The notes under the pieces were generated by a model. It ran no database searches and had not been told where the DNA came from. It worked only from the letters and a program-made list of their open reading frames with translations. DNA of 64,000 nt from Tuctoria greenei. Lineage: Eukaryota; Streptophyta; Magnoliopsida; Poales; Poaceae. The translations under genes were made by a program, and so were the position numbers. The stretch covers positions 164,831,697-164,895,696 of the forward strand of contig JAYESD010000004.1 in assembly GCA_036927565.1 (NCBI GenBank). Direction: 5' to 3'. Below, one piece after another: positions 1 through 10,424 of the stretch. Position 1 is the first letter of the stretch. Every line of letters starts with the position of its first letter.

Positions 1-360
1 TTTGATGATGCGACCAAGCACCTGGATAGAGGGACGCCCCCCATCGATCGAGAGTGGCCTGCACTTGATGGGCTCGATGGCACTCGATACCACAGGACCT
101 CGAATGTGTTGATACATGTCGTCCTTTAAGAGCTCCTGCCTCAAAACCCGGGTTGGATCGCTGGGACCAACATAGCGGTCTAGATTGTGCGCTCGGATGT
201 GAATTGGCAGCACCCTCTGCTCGAGGAAGGTTCAAAGGATGGGCGCACCCATGAGGCCTTCGACCCTCAGGCCCCCACGCGGTCGAGGACGATCTCAAGC
301 TTGTTCGTTTTGCTCCTCAAGGGCCCCCACTCCCAAGACTCCCGAACCACTGAAGGTTTG

Positions 361-732
361 TCAGAGAAAGGAGGGAGGGTGGGGTATCGTTCTTGATGTA
401 GAATCAGCAATAGTGCCAATCGTCGCAGGGGGGGTGGGGGGAGGGGGGAGGCAACGAGGCAACCTCATGTCAAAGTACCTCCGCTGCCCCCTGCATAACA
501 GAATGTTGGCACCCTCGACAGGATAAAATTGGGGCTGGCCGGGCTTTGATTGCACATGGAAGAAGTTCCTCCACATCTCAAAGTGGGGCCCGGTTCCCAA
601 ATAATCATCACTCATAGAGATAAACATCGCTATGTCAAGCATGTCGTCCGGTGTCAAGTGATAAAGCTCCAACTCGTACTCGTACAGCAGGATGCAAAAG
701 AAGTGTTGCGCAGGCAGTCCGAGCTCGTGCAA
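361..732 (-). pseudogene. antisense ORF of Tat element, Transposase_28-like N-terminal region (fragment)
   Basis: The minus-strand reading frame matches the 'putative gypsy type transposon' family (Pfam Transposase_28) found antisense in Tat-lineage retrotransposons. Recognisable blocks are HELGLPAQHFF, LELYHLTPDDML, DDYLGTGPHFEMWRNFF and GANILLC, in family order. The frame continues upstream of its first methionine (about 733-790, including GVFHLHELG), so the true start is not at 732. After about residue 90 it becomes proline-rich and ends, so the usual coiled-coil C-terminus is missing or out of frame. A complementary C-terminal part of such a protein survives in the other Tat element at 17699-18964. 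The function of these proteins is unknown. I treat this copy as a broken fragment. Confidence 0.65.
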
Positions 733-1910
733 GTGGAAGACGCCAAAAGCACCACCTCTTCAGCCTGTGGCACAAGGACATTACACTCCAACAGGAGTGT
801 AACCCTTTGGAGGTTGTTGATGCGGCCACGCCTACATTAGGAGCTCGCCCATGATGGCATCCGGTCAAATCGAAGACTGCTCCACCCACTGCTCCTTTGC
901 TTTGCCACTGCTCGCGCTCTGTGACTCCAGGAGAAGAGGGAGGATGAAGAGACAGAATGGGAGCACAGAGGCAATAGGACCAAGAAAGGGAACAACGAAA
1001 GGAGGGGTGCTCCCGCCCTTGTTATTATAAGGCTATGCGGAAACCAACCCCCGACTCAGATGAAGGGGCTAGTAACTGACATCATGTCCCCTCATTAACC
1101 GCGCCCGTTGACGACAAGCTCACGACCTACTTGAGGATGAACACCCCTCCACACGATCTCCATGATAGTAACCACAAAAAGCAAATAATGAAAGCCGTCC
1201 CTATGGCATCCTTGACATCAGCCTAATGGGCTAAGGTAACAAAGGTAAGGTTTCGTCCAATTTATTGGGCCTGAACATGTTTTGGGTTTGAAGGCTGGCT
1301 CACAAGGCTCCTAGGTCGCCCGGGATGACCCAGAGCGAGCGGTGGACGACGCGAGAGGGCTCACAAAGGGTGCACTTTGGGGGAATCGAATACCCCCAAC
1401 CTTTCAAGGTCTACGTGTGAGACCTAGCTCGGCCACACCACAATGATCCCTTAAAAGGCCAACAACGAGCCACCGTAGTCCCCAAAAGGCCCTCGATCTG
1501 TGCGAGTATCATGAACTGGGGTTTAATGAAATGCAGGCATCGAGCCCCGACCAGGAAGGGAGACCAGGTTTCGTTCAGACTTGCCCAATAGGCAGCTCAT
1601 TAGGCTCGGGGGCTCGAGCCTGAAGGAAGTCCCTGATCTGCTCGACCCGTCCAAGCCACGAAGGACTCACGAATGGGGAGCGAAGCGAATTTGCCATAAC
1701 AACCCTGTCGTTGCGGATGGGCACAGGAGCTTGCCATGGAGCACTGATGGACACGGCTGAAGGTTGTGGACGCCCATCAGAGGCCTAGGACCTGCAATAG
1801 TAGCGACCAAAGCATGAAATCATATTTCTCATCTTGTTTCCACAAGAAATAAGCGTACCGGCTCCATCCTCCGACCGATCGCCGCACTCAGCCAAAGGCT
1901 TTGGGGCTAT

Positions 1911-2078
1911 TGTCAGGATTGTGCACCCCGAATACAAGAAGGTATGAATTAAATTGCAATATGCAAGTACATCCTGTATGTGAGCAGAGATGTGGCTCCC
2001 ATCCAGGAGTCAGAGGCATGCCCCATCTGAGGGATCGGCAAGCAAGGACGGAGAGTGCTCAAACCCAAGCACGAACGG
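1911..2078 (+). repeat. Tat-type 3' LTR, 5' portion, interrupted
   Basis: Starts TGTCAGGATT directly after a GGGGCTAT purine tract. It aligns by eye with 60162-60310, sharing for instance ATGTGGCTCCC, a GAGTC-GAGGC block and GCACGAACGG. It ends at 2078 where TGTTGACAC of the inserted Athila-like LTR begins. The equivalent copy at 60162 runs on past this point without interruption, which shows that 2079 is an insertion site. Confidence 0.7.
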
Positions 2079-3320
2079 TGTTGACACTTCTTAAGTGCCA
2101 TATTTAGACCACCAATTCACCTCATAATGTGCACAAAAGAGAAACATAACATAGCGGTTGGGTTAAAAACTAACCGATTCACCTCATAATTCACCTCATA
2201 AGTGTTGGTGTTTTTTTGTATGCAGGTGAATTATGCCCAAAAATACCAAGACATGCAGAGAGTAATCCATTAAATTGGGTTTCAACGAATCAGGCTACAC
2301 CATGTGTCATCACATGGATCAAATGGCCCACAAACAGTAGTATCCAAGGCCATCTAATGGTGTAGCACCCATATCAATGGATGGGACTCACCTGCAGCGA
2401 CCTGTAGCAAGAACACGCAAAAAAATGCAAAGACCAAGTCGGTTGACCCCCCTAGTCAGCCGACTTGGTCCTAGCGAAAAATTCGGTCAATCACCACGTG
2501 TTGGTTCCTCCCGGCTTCCTGAAGACGATGGTGACTGATTCACGCGCATTTGGTGATGGGAACTAACCCTTCTCCCCCAATAAATAGTACCCTGAACCTC
2601 ACCTCACACACACACCAAAAGTTGAGAGTAGAACACTACCCTTAGGGTTTAGAGTAGTCCTAGAGGGTGCCACTTATAAGGAGAGTGTGGCGAAGAGTCT
2701 AGGAGAAGGGGCTTGGGCTTGTCAAGTCCTTCTTCTACACATGTACCCCTACACAGGTTTGATTCAAAATCAAGTAAGCCTTTGTGAATTAATTTCAAGT
2801 TTGATTCGCAATTCAAGGTAGTTTGCACAAGTAGTTACTTGTGGATTCATTGCTTTAATTTATTAGAGGCTCTAGTTGTAGATCTATGTTCGAAATCACT
2901 AGAGTAGTGATTAGAACATAAGCGTGGTGCCAAGGTTAAAAATCACTAGTGAATATCTCGTAGACCCAAGGATTGAAGAGGTAGGCAGTAGGTGGTGACA
3001 ACCCTATCTGTCCTTAGTAATCCTCCATGTTCGGCTATGCCATAGACTCTTGACGGGAGTCGTCCTAGTGTTTCTAGGGGTAAACCCGTGCCCGAAGCAA
3101 GCAACTACCGCAAATTCCTTTGAATTAGAATCAATACTTTGAATTCCTCTCTGTTCTTTGGCTACAAAACAACTTTGTGGCTTTGGGTGCATTAGTTCAT
3201 AAGATTAGCACATATGTTCCTTGGATTCGATGCTCTTGGGAATACTCCATAAGGGGAAGTGCTACACGATAGTTTTCGTCCGCTTGCGGATTTTTATCTG
3301 TTACGTAGGAAATGTCAACA
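2079..3320 (+). repeat. Athila-like LTR, complete
   Basis: The ends are TG and CA. About 900 bp of it aligns with 20647-21850, including the CGTGTTGG-CTCCTCCCGG block, the GTGACTGATTC block and the GTAGGTGGTGACA block. An inverted repeat with 14-bp arms (2434-2447 and 2455-2468) around a C-rich loop lies upstream of the weak TATA-like AATAAATAG (2579-2587). The bases left of the LTR are AACGG, a candidate 5-bp TSD, but the right copy is not visible. Confidence 0.75.
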
Positions 3321-3330
3321 AGCTTTTCAA

Positions 3331-3346
3331 GCACCATTGCCGGGGA
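3331..3346 (+). other. primer-binding site, Athila type
   Basis: GCACCATTGCCGGGGA begins ten bases after the LTR end. It resembles the primer-binding sites of Athila-type elements (known form GGCGCCGTTGCCGGGGA, tRNA-Asp) with two to three differences. The distance from the LTR end is longer than usual. Confidence 0.6.
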
Positions 3347-6124
3347 ATGGTTGCTATTAATGTTCGAACCTTGTTCACCCTCGTATCTATCTTCTTATCT
3401 TACCTTTACTTTTCTTACCACCACCATATATATGAACCAACCAGCCATTTTTTCATATTCTGCCCCAAAGGGCAAGTTCTTGAATCCCAGGAGGAGTAAG
3501 CGGAAAAAGAATTTGACATGATAAATCTTATTGACTTCAACACCGTTTCTTTAAATTCTATCTAAATTCTCCATGTCCAATTAATGGGCCCATCCAATTA
3601 ATCATCTATGGGGCCCATTAAGCCAACCCACGAAAACCTGGCTCAAGCGGAGCAAAGAGGGGTTCGGCCGACTCCTCCCTTGCGCCGTCAGCATTCTGGT
3701 TTCTCGTGCGGACTCTCCCGATGTATCACAAGAAGACTCGCGGTGCTATTGTATTTTTCCCGCTTATTTATTAGCGGGAATAGAGTGGGAAACCATGCAC
3801 CATCCAGAAAATCCATCTCCTATTCCTCCCATCCAAGTCATGGCCGACAAGAAAATTGTGTCTCATGCCTCCTCCAGCTCAACCTTCAACCTGAGTGGAG
3901 ACATCGCGCCAGCCAATGACAACTCCCCCCGACATTTTAGTTTGTCATGGCATTAGATGTTGTACCTCTTGCCATGATCCCGCCACCGATGAAGACTCCA
4001 CGTGGGCATAGCACCACACCTCATGGTGTTGCACAGTCGCTGTCTCCTTGGAGGACACCGATGAAATTGACGACACCTGCACATCGTCCGACTACAGCTT
4101 GATTTAAGCCAGTCAACACCTATATTTTTCCTAAAAAAGATGAGTCTCTCTCAAAGCTGTAGCCCAGCGAGGAGTTTATGTACACTCTGAGGACCAAGGA
4201 AGATGACTTAGTGAGCCACCACTACAAGTCACCTACGCGTACCTCCCCGTAGCATGTGGGAGATCGCCTCGTTATCCATGGGGTGTGCAAGCCTAAAGGA
4301 GGTTATGCAAAAGGCATTTCAAGTAAGTGGATCATTTGGTGATGGAGGAGTCGACGGGCTCGTCGCCCTCAAAAATTAGGCGTCACCTCTCGCCACCTGC
4401 CATCAGAGGGCCACCTGGCCAATTTGAGAACAGTGACGGGAAATCTCCTCATGCCCCTAAAGTGGAACAGCTTTCTAAGGAGTTAGTTTTTTCTGTTTGG
4501 AGAACAAGAAGCTATCGGACTTAGTGGCTGAAGGGCGCATAGAGAGGGTGAAACTGAAGGATGAGCTCATATTCCTCAAAGAGGAGATTGATGGTGTTTG
4601 CCATGGCATGAGCGCCAAGCTGCAGCGCGTATGCAATGCCGTCAGGAAGCCCGACATCTACAACGCACCATAGTTTAGATGTCCTGACCGCATAAGATGC
4701 TTACTAGTTTAAGTTTATTTTTATTCCAAATTTTTATTCCTTAAGTTTAGATTGAATAATGTAAGCATCCCCAATATTTTGAATTCAATAAAGTGAAAAT
4801 TTACAGTTCATTGAAGCCAGTAAAGTCCCCCCTTTAGTTTATTTTTTTTAATAAAGAGTCTAGAGAACAAGTATGTGGGAGGCACCCCAAATCGTGAAAT
4901 CCCGACGTGCAAAAATAGCATTGCATCATGAAAGACATCGCAACCTAACATACGACTCGTCACGTCAAAACAGAACAACAAAGAGGCCAGAAGGGGGTCG
5001 GCCGTACCCCTTGGTCGACCGACCTATTGTGGGCCCTACACAGCTTCGTTTCGCTTCACAAGTTCGGTTTGGATCTCTTATCTCTGAGTATATGTGCTAC
5101 TCTGCTGCTTAAGTTGATTTCCTATTTAAATTGAATATTTTAAACAAATCAACTCAACATTCGAGATTAAAACTTGGTAGTCAAAATTTGTTTGAGCTGA
5201 AAATTTCAATACTTTATATTTCAATTTATTGCCTGTTTTATGGTTCCCACAACGAAAGTAGAAAAAACACGTCATCTAAGTATTTGACTAGTGTGATATG
5301 GTAAATGAGTAATTCGAGGAGATATCTCTTTGCTTGAAATTGATTTTGATATTTGCAAAATTTAGAGTCTTGAACTTTTCCTGATTCTTTCATTGGAAAT
5401 TTAAAATACCCACCAAGGCCATATAATACACTTATTGAAAATCACATGCATATGCCACTTTGTTTATCATTGAACTTTGTCAAACTCAAGACCCAATTGA
5501 GTGACATGCATGAACTTTTGACTTAGAAATTTTTGTGCACCCTATTCATGCAAAACATCTCACATTGAGAATTTGCATCCACCATTCATCCATCCAATAA
5601 AGAAACTCCATACCTTATGGTCATCAAAATCTCTAGAAAAAGGAGTAGTAGACATGGCTAAGGAAAAAAAAAGAAAAAAAGCATCTATTTATCAAAAGAT
5701 GAAGTATGCCAAAAAAAAGGAAGAGAAAAATTAGCCATGATTCATCCTTAAAGAGAGAAAACCATGGAGTCCACAATTATACATTCCATTCATGTGCACA
5801 AGGAATTTCTTTGTGAAATTGTTTGTTGCATAAGTCTCTCATAGTATCAAGTTTTTGACATAGTAATTTATGAATTGCAATGTCTGCAACATTTAACGCT
5901 ACCAAGCTCCAAATATAGCCATATTCAGTATAGGGACAAAATAGGCAAAACATGCCAAGGTGAGGAATCAAAACACTTTGAGAGATTCCAAATGAGAGAT
6001 AAGGGCAATTGTTTCTTTGACTTTCTGAATATAGCAAATCGTCAAATCATTTCAGCAGGGGAAGATCCAAGGAAACTAAATTCCAACCATTCCACTCTTC
6101 AAACACAAAAGATTGATGTGGTAG
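3347..6124 (+). other. decayed internal region of the Athila-like element; no intact gene
   Basis: No frame is convincing. A short stretch beginning ATGGCCGACAAGAAAATT (3839) reads as a Ser-rich peptide of about 35 residues before a stop. Around 4327-4670 two overlapping frames give a short gag-like or coiled remnant. A GGTCGG/CCGACC stem similar to the one in the Athila LTRs occurs at about 4996-5027. From 5100 to 6124 the sequence is AT-rich with A-runs near 5668-5700 and 5712-5730. I see no promoter or RNA gene. Confidence 0.45.
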
Positions 6125-7650
6125 TGTGAGACCTATGTGTGTTGAATACATTGGCTATGGCGATAAAAATTTTGAATGGCTTTGGTTAGCTCCGGCGGTA
6201 GGTCCTGCTAGCTTTGGTATGCTCCGGCGCTAGATCCTATTAGTTTTGGTAAGCTCCGATTCAAGGTCCAGTTAGTTTTGGAAAAGTCCGAAGCTTGATC
6301 CCAATGTTCCTAATTCTCCTGTGAAATGTTTCAAACTTGCTTTATATTCTTGGAAAGATTGCTTCGTATCTGTTTGATAAGTTTTTGGTGTGTTTTGGTG
6401 GTTATGGCTGATATCATTTTTACTGTGGTTTGCAACATGCTTATGTGAGGTGCTAATGTAAGGTGTTGTGGTTATCAGAACTGACGAGGGTCAAGTCGAG
6501 GACTTGTGCTCAGAAGTATTGGTTGTTTGTTCATGTGCAGGTGTTGCTTGAGTTCAAGTCATGACTGGTCACAGGATCCTTTGAACTAGTCTCAAAGAGG
6601 AGATGAGGTTCTAAAGACCAAGTTCAAGAGGAATTGTGGTTGAATGGGTCATGAGGTCGCGCAGGATGATTGAATCAAGGGCAATGCATATGAAGGAAGT
6701 TGGATGTCGAAGGAAGGTGTTCACACGTATGGATGTGGTGCATGACGTGAAAACATGGTTCTAAAGATGGGTTATGGAAAGATCTGGTTGGAAGGATCGG
6801 ATTGTATCGGATGTTGACTTTGGCTGCAGCGGAGTCGGTTATGGATCGGGTATGGAAAGTATCGAGTTGGTTATGATAGGATTTCGTGTGGGTCACGACT
6901 TTGAGTTGTTTTAGGAAGGTGGGATACGTTCCTAAGGTGTTTGGAAGTCTTAAGATTGCTTCTATCTACATATAGAAGAGTCTTGAGCAGTTATAGAAAG
7001 TTTCGATTCATGAATTGAGTAGGATTAGAGTCCTAGTTAGGTTTGGGTTGGCCTAAGGGCTGGTTATATTAGCAAGGGAGGCCAGAGCTTGTTATAGATG
7101 ACTTTTGGGTTGTTACCCTTGTTCTCTATTGAATAAAATTCATAGTTGAAAGGAGCTTTTGTGCCTTGTTCATCCGATTAGTTTTCTTCAAGTCTTTCTC
7201 GTCGAGTTTCTGCACAACACTACCTTGATTTGGTGGTTTTATCATAACTCGAGTTTTACCAATCTGATTGACGTGATTCTTTTGGGGTTGTCTTCAAAAC
7301 TTGATTTTCTATCATCTGTGAAAATTTCACGGTCATTGGATTTTTGGTTTCTGATTTACACGAGGTTCTTTGCAGTGTTCTAGAACTGTTTTTCTCGGGT
7401 AGGACAAATTAACCTTTGTTCGATTTTTCGATCTCTTTGCAGTGATTCTTGTTGTGACGTGTTCGTGACTTGATTCTCTACAACCTATACTAGTTTTGTC
7501 ACAATTTACCACATTAAGATTAGTCGCACACATGGTTTCTTTAACAGATCGGTTTTTCTGCCAAGGGGTTTTTCGTTGCTTCTGCTGAAAAGTTTTAATC
7601 TACTATTCACCCCCCTCTGGTAGCTTTACACGCGCTCTTCAATCCTAAAA
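6125..7650 (+). repeat. Sirevirus 5' LTR (copy A)
   Basis: It starts TGTGAGACCTATGTGTG and is followed after its end (ATCCTAAAA) by TTGGTATCAGATCC. It aligns over its length with 26702-28455, from the shared ATACATTGGCTATG block near the start to the ATTCACCCCCCTCTGGTA block near the end. It is about 230 bp shorter than that copy, mainly because it has fewer GGTCCGACTAGCTTTGGTAA-type repeats (6180-6300). A TATA-like GGTTATATTAGC lies near 7062. Confidence 0.8.
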
Positions 7651-7651
7651 T

Positions 7652-7664
7652 TGGTATCAGATCC
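7652..7664 (+). other. primer-binding site for initiator Met tRNA
   Basis: TGGTATCAGATCC directly follows the LTR. The canonical plant copia site is TGGTATCAGAGC. Confidence 0.8.
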
Positions 7665-7737
7665 ACGTTTCTCTAATATTTGAGATTTGCATGTGTTTTG
7701 ACTAATCGACATAGAAAATACTCAACAAAACCTTGTG

Positions 7738-9240
7738 TGTTTGTTAACATTGATTTTCAGGTTTGGAAGGCACGCATGGAAGCTTTTATCCAGATGCAAG
7801 GCTTCACAATATGGGAAAAGGTGTACAAGCCTTACGACGTGCCACCGAATGATCAAGGCACAACTACGAATTTAAGAGATGTCGACAACAACAACAAAGC
7901 CCAAAACTTGATCATACAGGGACTAATCAAAGCGACTTCGACCGTGTTGCACACCTCCGATCGGCGTACGATGTCTGGAGAGCACTTTGTGACTACTACG
8001 AAGGAACCAACACGATCAAGGAGTTAAAGCAGAATATGCTCAAAAAAGAATACATGCGCTTCGAGATGCAACCCGATGAGTCCATTGATGACTTTTTTGC
8101 TCGCTTTAATAAAATTCTCAGCAACTTGCGTAGCGTTAATGTTAATTTTTCAAATGCTGAAAATGCTAGGTAATTACTAAGTGCATTACACATGTCAATT
8201 TGGGAGATGAAAGTCACATCTATTCGTGAATCTACTTTCATGAGTACACTTACTTTAGATGTGCTATATTCCAAGTTAAAAACTCATGAAATTGACATAA
8301 TATCACGTAAGAACCCCAACAAGTCTATTGCTTTTGGTTCTCAACTTGATATGCCTTGCTCCGGCCAATCATCATCTTGCAATACTCTTGCTATGTTGTC
8401 CTCATTAACCTTGGAGCAAATCGAGGAATTTCCAGAAGAGGATTTATCACTCATCTCCACTAGATTCTCAAAAGAATTGCAAAATGTGAGAACTAGAAGG
8501 AAAGGAAGCTCCAGACCATAGCGCTACTTTGAATGTGGTAAGACAGGACACTTTTGTACAGAATGCCCTAACCTTTCAGGTCCTACTACCCGTGAAGAAA
8601 AGCAGAACAAGGTCAAGACCATCTCTAGAAAGTCCAACAAGAAAAAGAAGGGTTCTATAGGACGCAAGATGATAAACAACTTTATCATCGAACTTCAAGA
8701 GCTCATTTCGAGTAATGTAGAAATTGGAATTGATGAAGATGATGAGATCTGGCCAACTTATGCTTCATGGCAGGCAAAACAAAATAATGATCAAGTCAGG
8801 AGGATGCACAATACAACAGTCATGACGATGAGGTATGTTCTACCTCTAATGAAATGTATGATGCAATTTTTCGTGCAACTATTATTGTCAAGAAAAAAGG
8901 ACAAAAAGCTTAGGGATAATGCTGTTAAAATTGAATCACTAGAGTCTGAAATCAATTGTTTAAAAACTTTGATTCCTAGTGATGATGCATGTCCCTCATG
9001 TGACTTAATCTATGAACAATTGTCCACATTAAGAAGTGCACACTCCTCCACTCTAGATAGACTTGACGAATAAATTGAAAAGAACATAAAGTTATCTGAC
9101 TTTAATGTTAAAAACTTAAAAGATGCTTCTTGTTCTACAACTGATTTGCATTGTTCTGCATGTGATAATCTTTATAAGAAACTAAAAGATGCAATGAATG
9201 AAATTTCCATTTTGAACAATGCTTTATGAACACGTGAAGT
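7738..9240 (+). pseudogene. copia (Sirevirus) gag, decayed
   Basis: Reads as a Sirevirus capsid protein broken by frameshifts and stops. The start motif FQVWKARMEAFIQMQGF is at about 7758. After a frameshift near 7945 the frame continues through KELKQNMLKKEYMRFEM and DESIDDFFARFNKILSNL (about 8023-8120) and TLDVLYSKLKTHE (8239-8290). The zinc knuckle near 8522 reads YFECGKTGHFCTEC, where the first cysteine has become tyrosine. Beyond it comes the long Lys-rich and coiled-coil extension typical of Sirevirus gag (about 8600-9220, with LESEINCLKTL and LIYEQLSTLRSAH). In-frame stops occur at about 8171, 8518, 9071 and 9227. It cannot make a full protein. Confidence 0.75.
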
Positions 9241-9471
9241 TAACAACTGTTTAACTGCAAAATTAAAGTAAAAGCTTCATGTAAAGACTGCCTAGTTTTA
9301 TCTAAAGAAGTTGACAATAAAAATAAGATACTAGAGCGGTTTTACAATGGGAATATGAATATAAACTTGTTGTTAAATTCTTAAAACTAGTTTAGGTTTT
9401 GATTCCCATGCTTATTATAAAACACATCCACCTCACTTTATAAAATCACTTGGAAAAGTTTTAATCAAGAC

Positions 9472-10386
9472 TGTTGTTGGTACCCTGGGTACCGTATACC
9501 CCTTGAGATTGCAAAGATCTCAAGGAAATGTCATCTACTTGATTTGGAGACCTTCGGAGGCCCACATGTCAGACATAACCGGACCCGCTTCCCCAACATG
9601 GTTAGTCCCAGGGTCGCCACGTGTACCATCAAACCGGAGTTACCGCCCACAAGGGGGAAGCTCCGGGCTATGTACCATAACGGCACCCCCAGAACTAACC
9701 CCAGATCGAGGGAAGCTCCGGAACTAACACGTGTCTGGTGGCACCGGACCTATCTGTTCCCCACAGTATGCTCCAGAGCTGCCACGTGTCCAACCGTCGG
9801 ATCTTCAGCCTCAAACCTCTGGTAGACTCCACAACGGCTCCGGATCTTCAAAGGGGAATCAAGGACTTCAAGACCCGATTAAGTGTCATTAATACTATAT
9901 TAATGACACACGATCAGACGACCCTTATTACCAGTAATGGCGCTGTCAAAGCCCGTAACTCAGTCATTAAGGGTAATTAAGCGCATCAAATGTGTATCAG
10001 TATTAGTAGCCGTTGGGGCCACATGTCGGGCCAGGCCAACTTGTAACGGCCTGTCCTTGTACTATAAAAGGACAGGCCGACGATACATAGAGGGGATCTG
10101 GGCTGATATCATCTGATCTGATCTGATATGATAGAATCTGGTCTGATTGGCTCACACGCGCTCTCAACTCGCATCACCTGAGTTGAGTTCATACATCCAA
10201 TACAACACCAACACACCTCGTGGAGTAGGGTATTACGCTCAGGCAGCCCGAACCACGTAAATCTTTGTGTCTCCTGTGTCATTTTACATTTCACCTTCTT
10301 GAATCTCCGCGCGCCCACACCAAACTTCAAACTCCGCAAACACTTTTAGTAGTGTCGGGAGATCTGCCAGATCAAAACCACCGACA
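9472..10386 (+). repeat. 5' LTR of the Tat gypsy element
   Basis: It starts TGTTGTTGG at 9472 (alternatively TGTTGG at 9475) and ends CCGACA two bases before the primer-binding site. It has a palindromic GGTACCCTGGGTACC near its start (9479-9493) and a TATA box at 10063. No second LTR of this element is in the window, so the exact left end is inferred. Confidence 0.7.
10047..10079 (+). promoter_or_regulatory. LTR TATA box inside a perfect inverted repeat
   Basis: TATAAAAG (10063-10070) is the likely core promoter. It is enclosed by perfect 12-bp inverted arms, CGGCCTGTCCTT (10047-10058) and its complement (10068-10079), leaving a 9-base loop that contains most of the TATA sequence. Confidence 0.65.
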
Positions 10387-10388
10387 GT

Positions 10389-10406
10389 TGGCGCGCCAGG
10401 TAGGGG
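10389..10406 (+). other. primer-binding site, tRNA-Arg(CCU) type
   Basis: TGGCGCGCCAGGTAGGGG, 18 bases, starts two bases after the LTR. From memory of plant tRNAs it is complementary to the 3' end of tRNA-Arg(CCU), and the same site is used by RIRE2-like elements. An identical site follows the LTR at 60162-60865. Confidence 0.8.
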
Positions 10407-10424
10407 GCGCCTGAGATTTCAAGA

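Larger units (their letters stand above)
1..2078 (+). mobile_element. 3' part of a Tat/RIRE2-type Ty3/gypsy element
   Basis: This is the 3' non-pol region and the beginning of the 3' LTR of a plus-oriented gypsy element whose body lies left of the window. The evidence is an antisense Transposase_28-like coding remnant (361-732, minus), a purine-rich tract ending GGGGCTAT at 1903-1910, and an LTR start TGTCAGGATT at 1911. The LTR stretch resembles the LTR at 60162-60865. It breaks off at 2078, where an Athila-like LTR begins. Positions 1-360 and 733-1910 show no sense coding. A minus-strand TTATAATAA at about 1020-1030 could be the antisense promoter. Family assignment rests on known Tat elements that carry an antisense ORF between integrase and the 3' LTR. 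Confidence 0.7.
2079..6124 (+). mobile_element. Athila-like gypsy element: 5' LTR plus decayed internal region
   Basis: A complete LTR (2079-3320, TGTTGACA to TGTCAACA, 1242 bp) is followed by an Athila-type primer-binding sequence (3331-3346) and about 2.8 kb of sequence without intact gag or pol. The element sits inside the Tat LTR of 1911-2078. Its right side is broken by the Sirevirus 5' LTR that starts at 6125. No 3' LTR follows directly. A related 5'-truncated LTR is at 20647-21850. It may be a non-autonomous derivative or simply very decayed. Confidence 0.6.

Noticed and set aside
5777..6129. Overlapping frames of about 85 codons on both strands before the copia LTR
   Set aside because: Noncoding AT-rich internal retrotransposon sequence. 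No motif in either strand.
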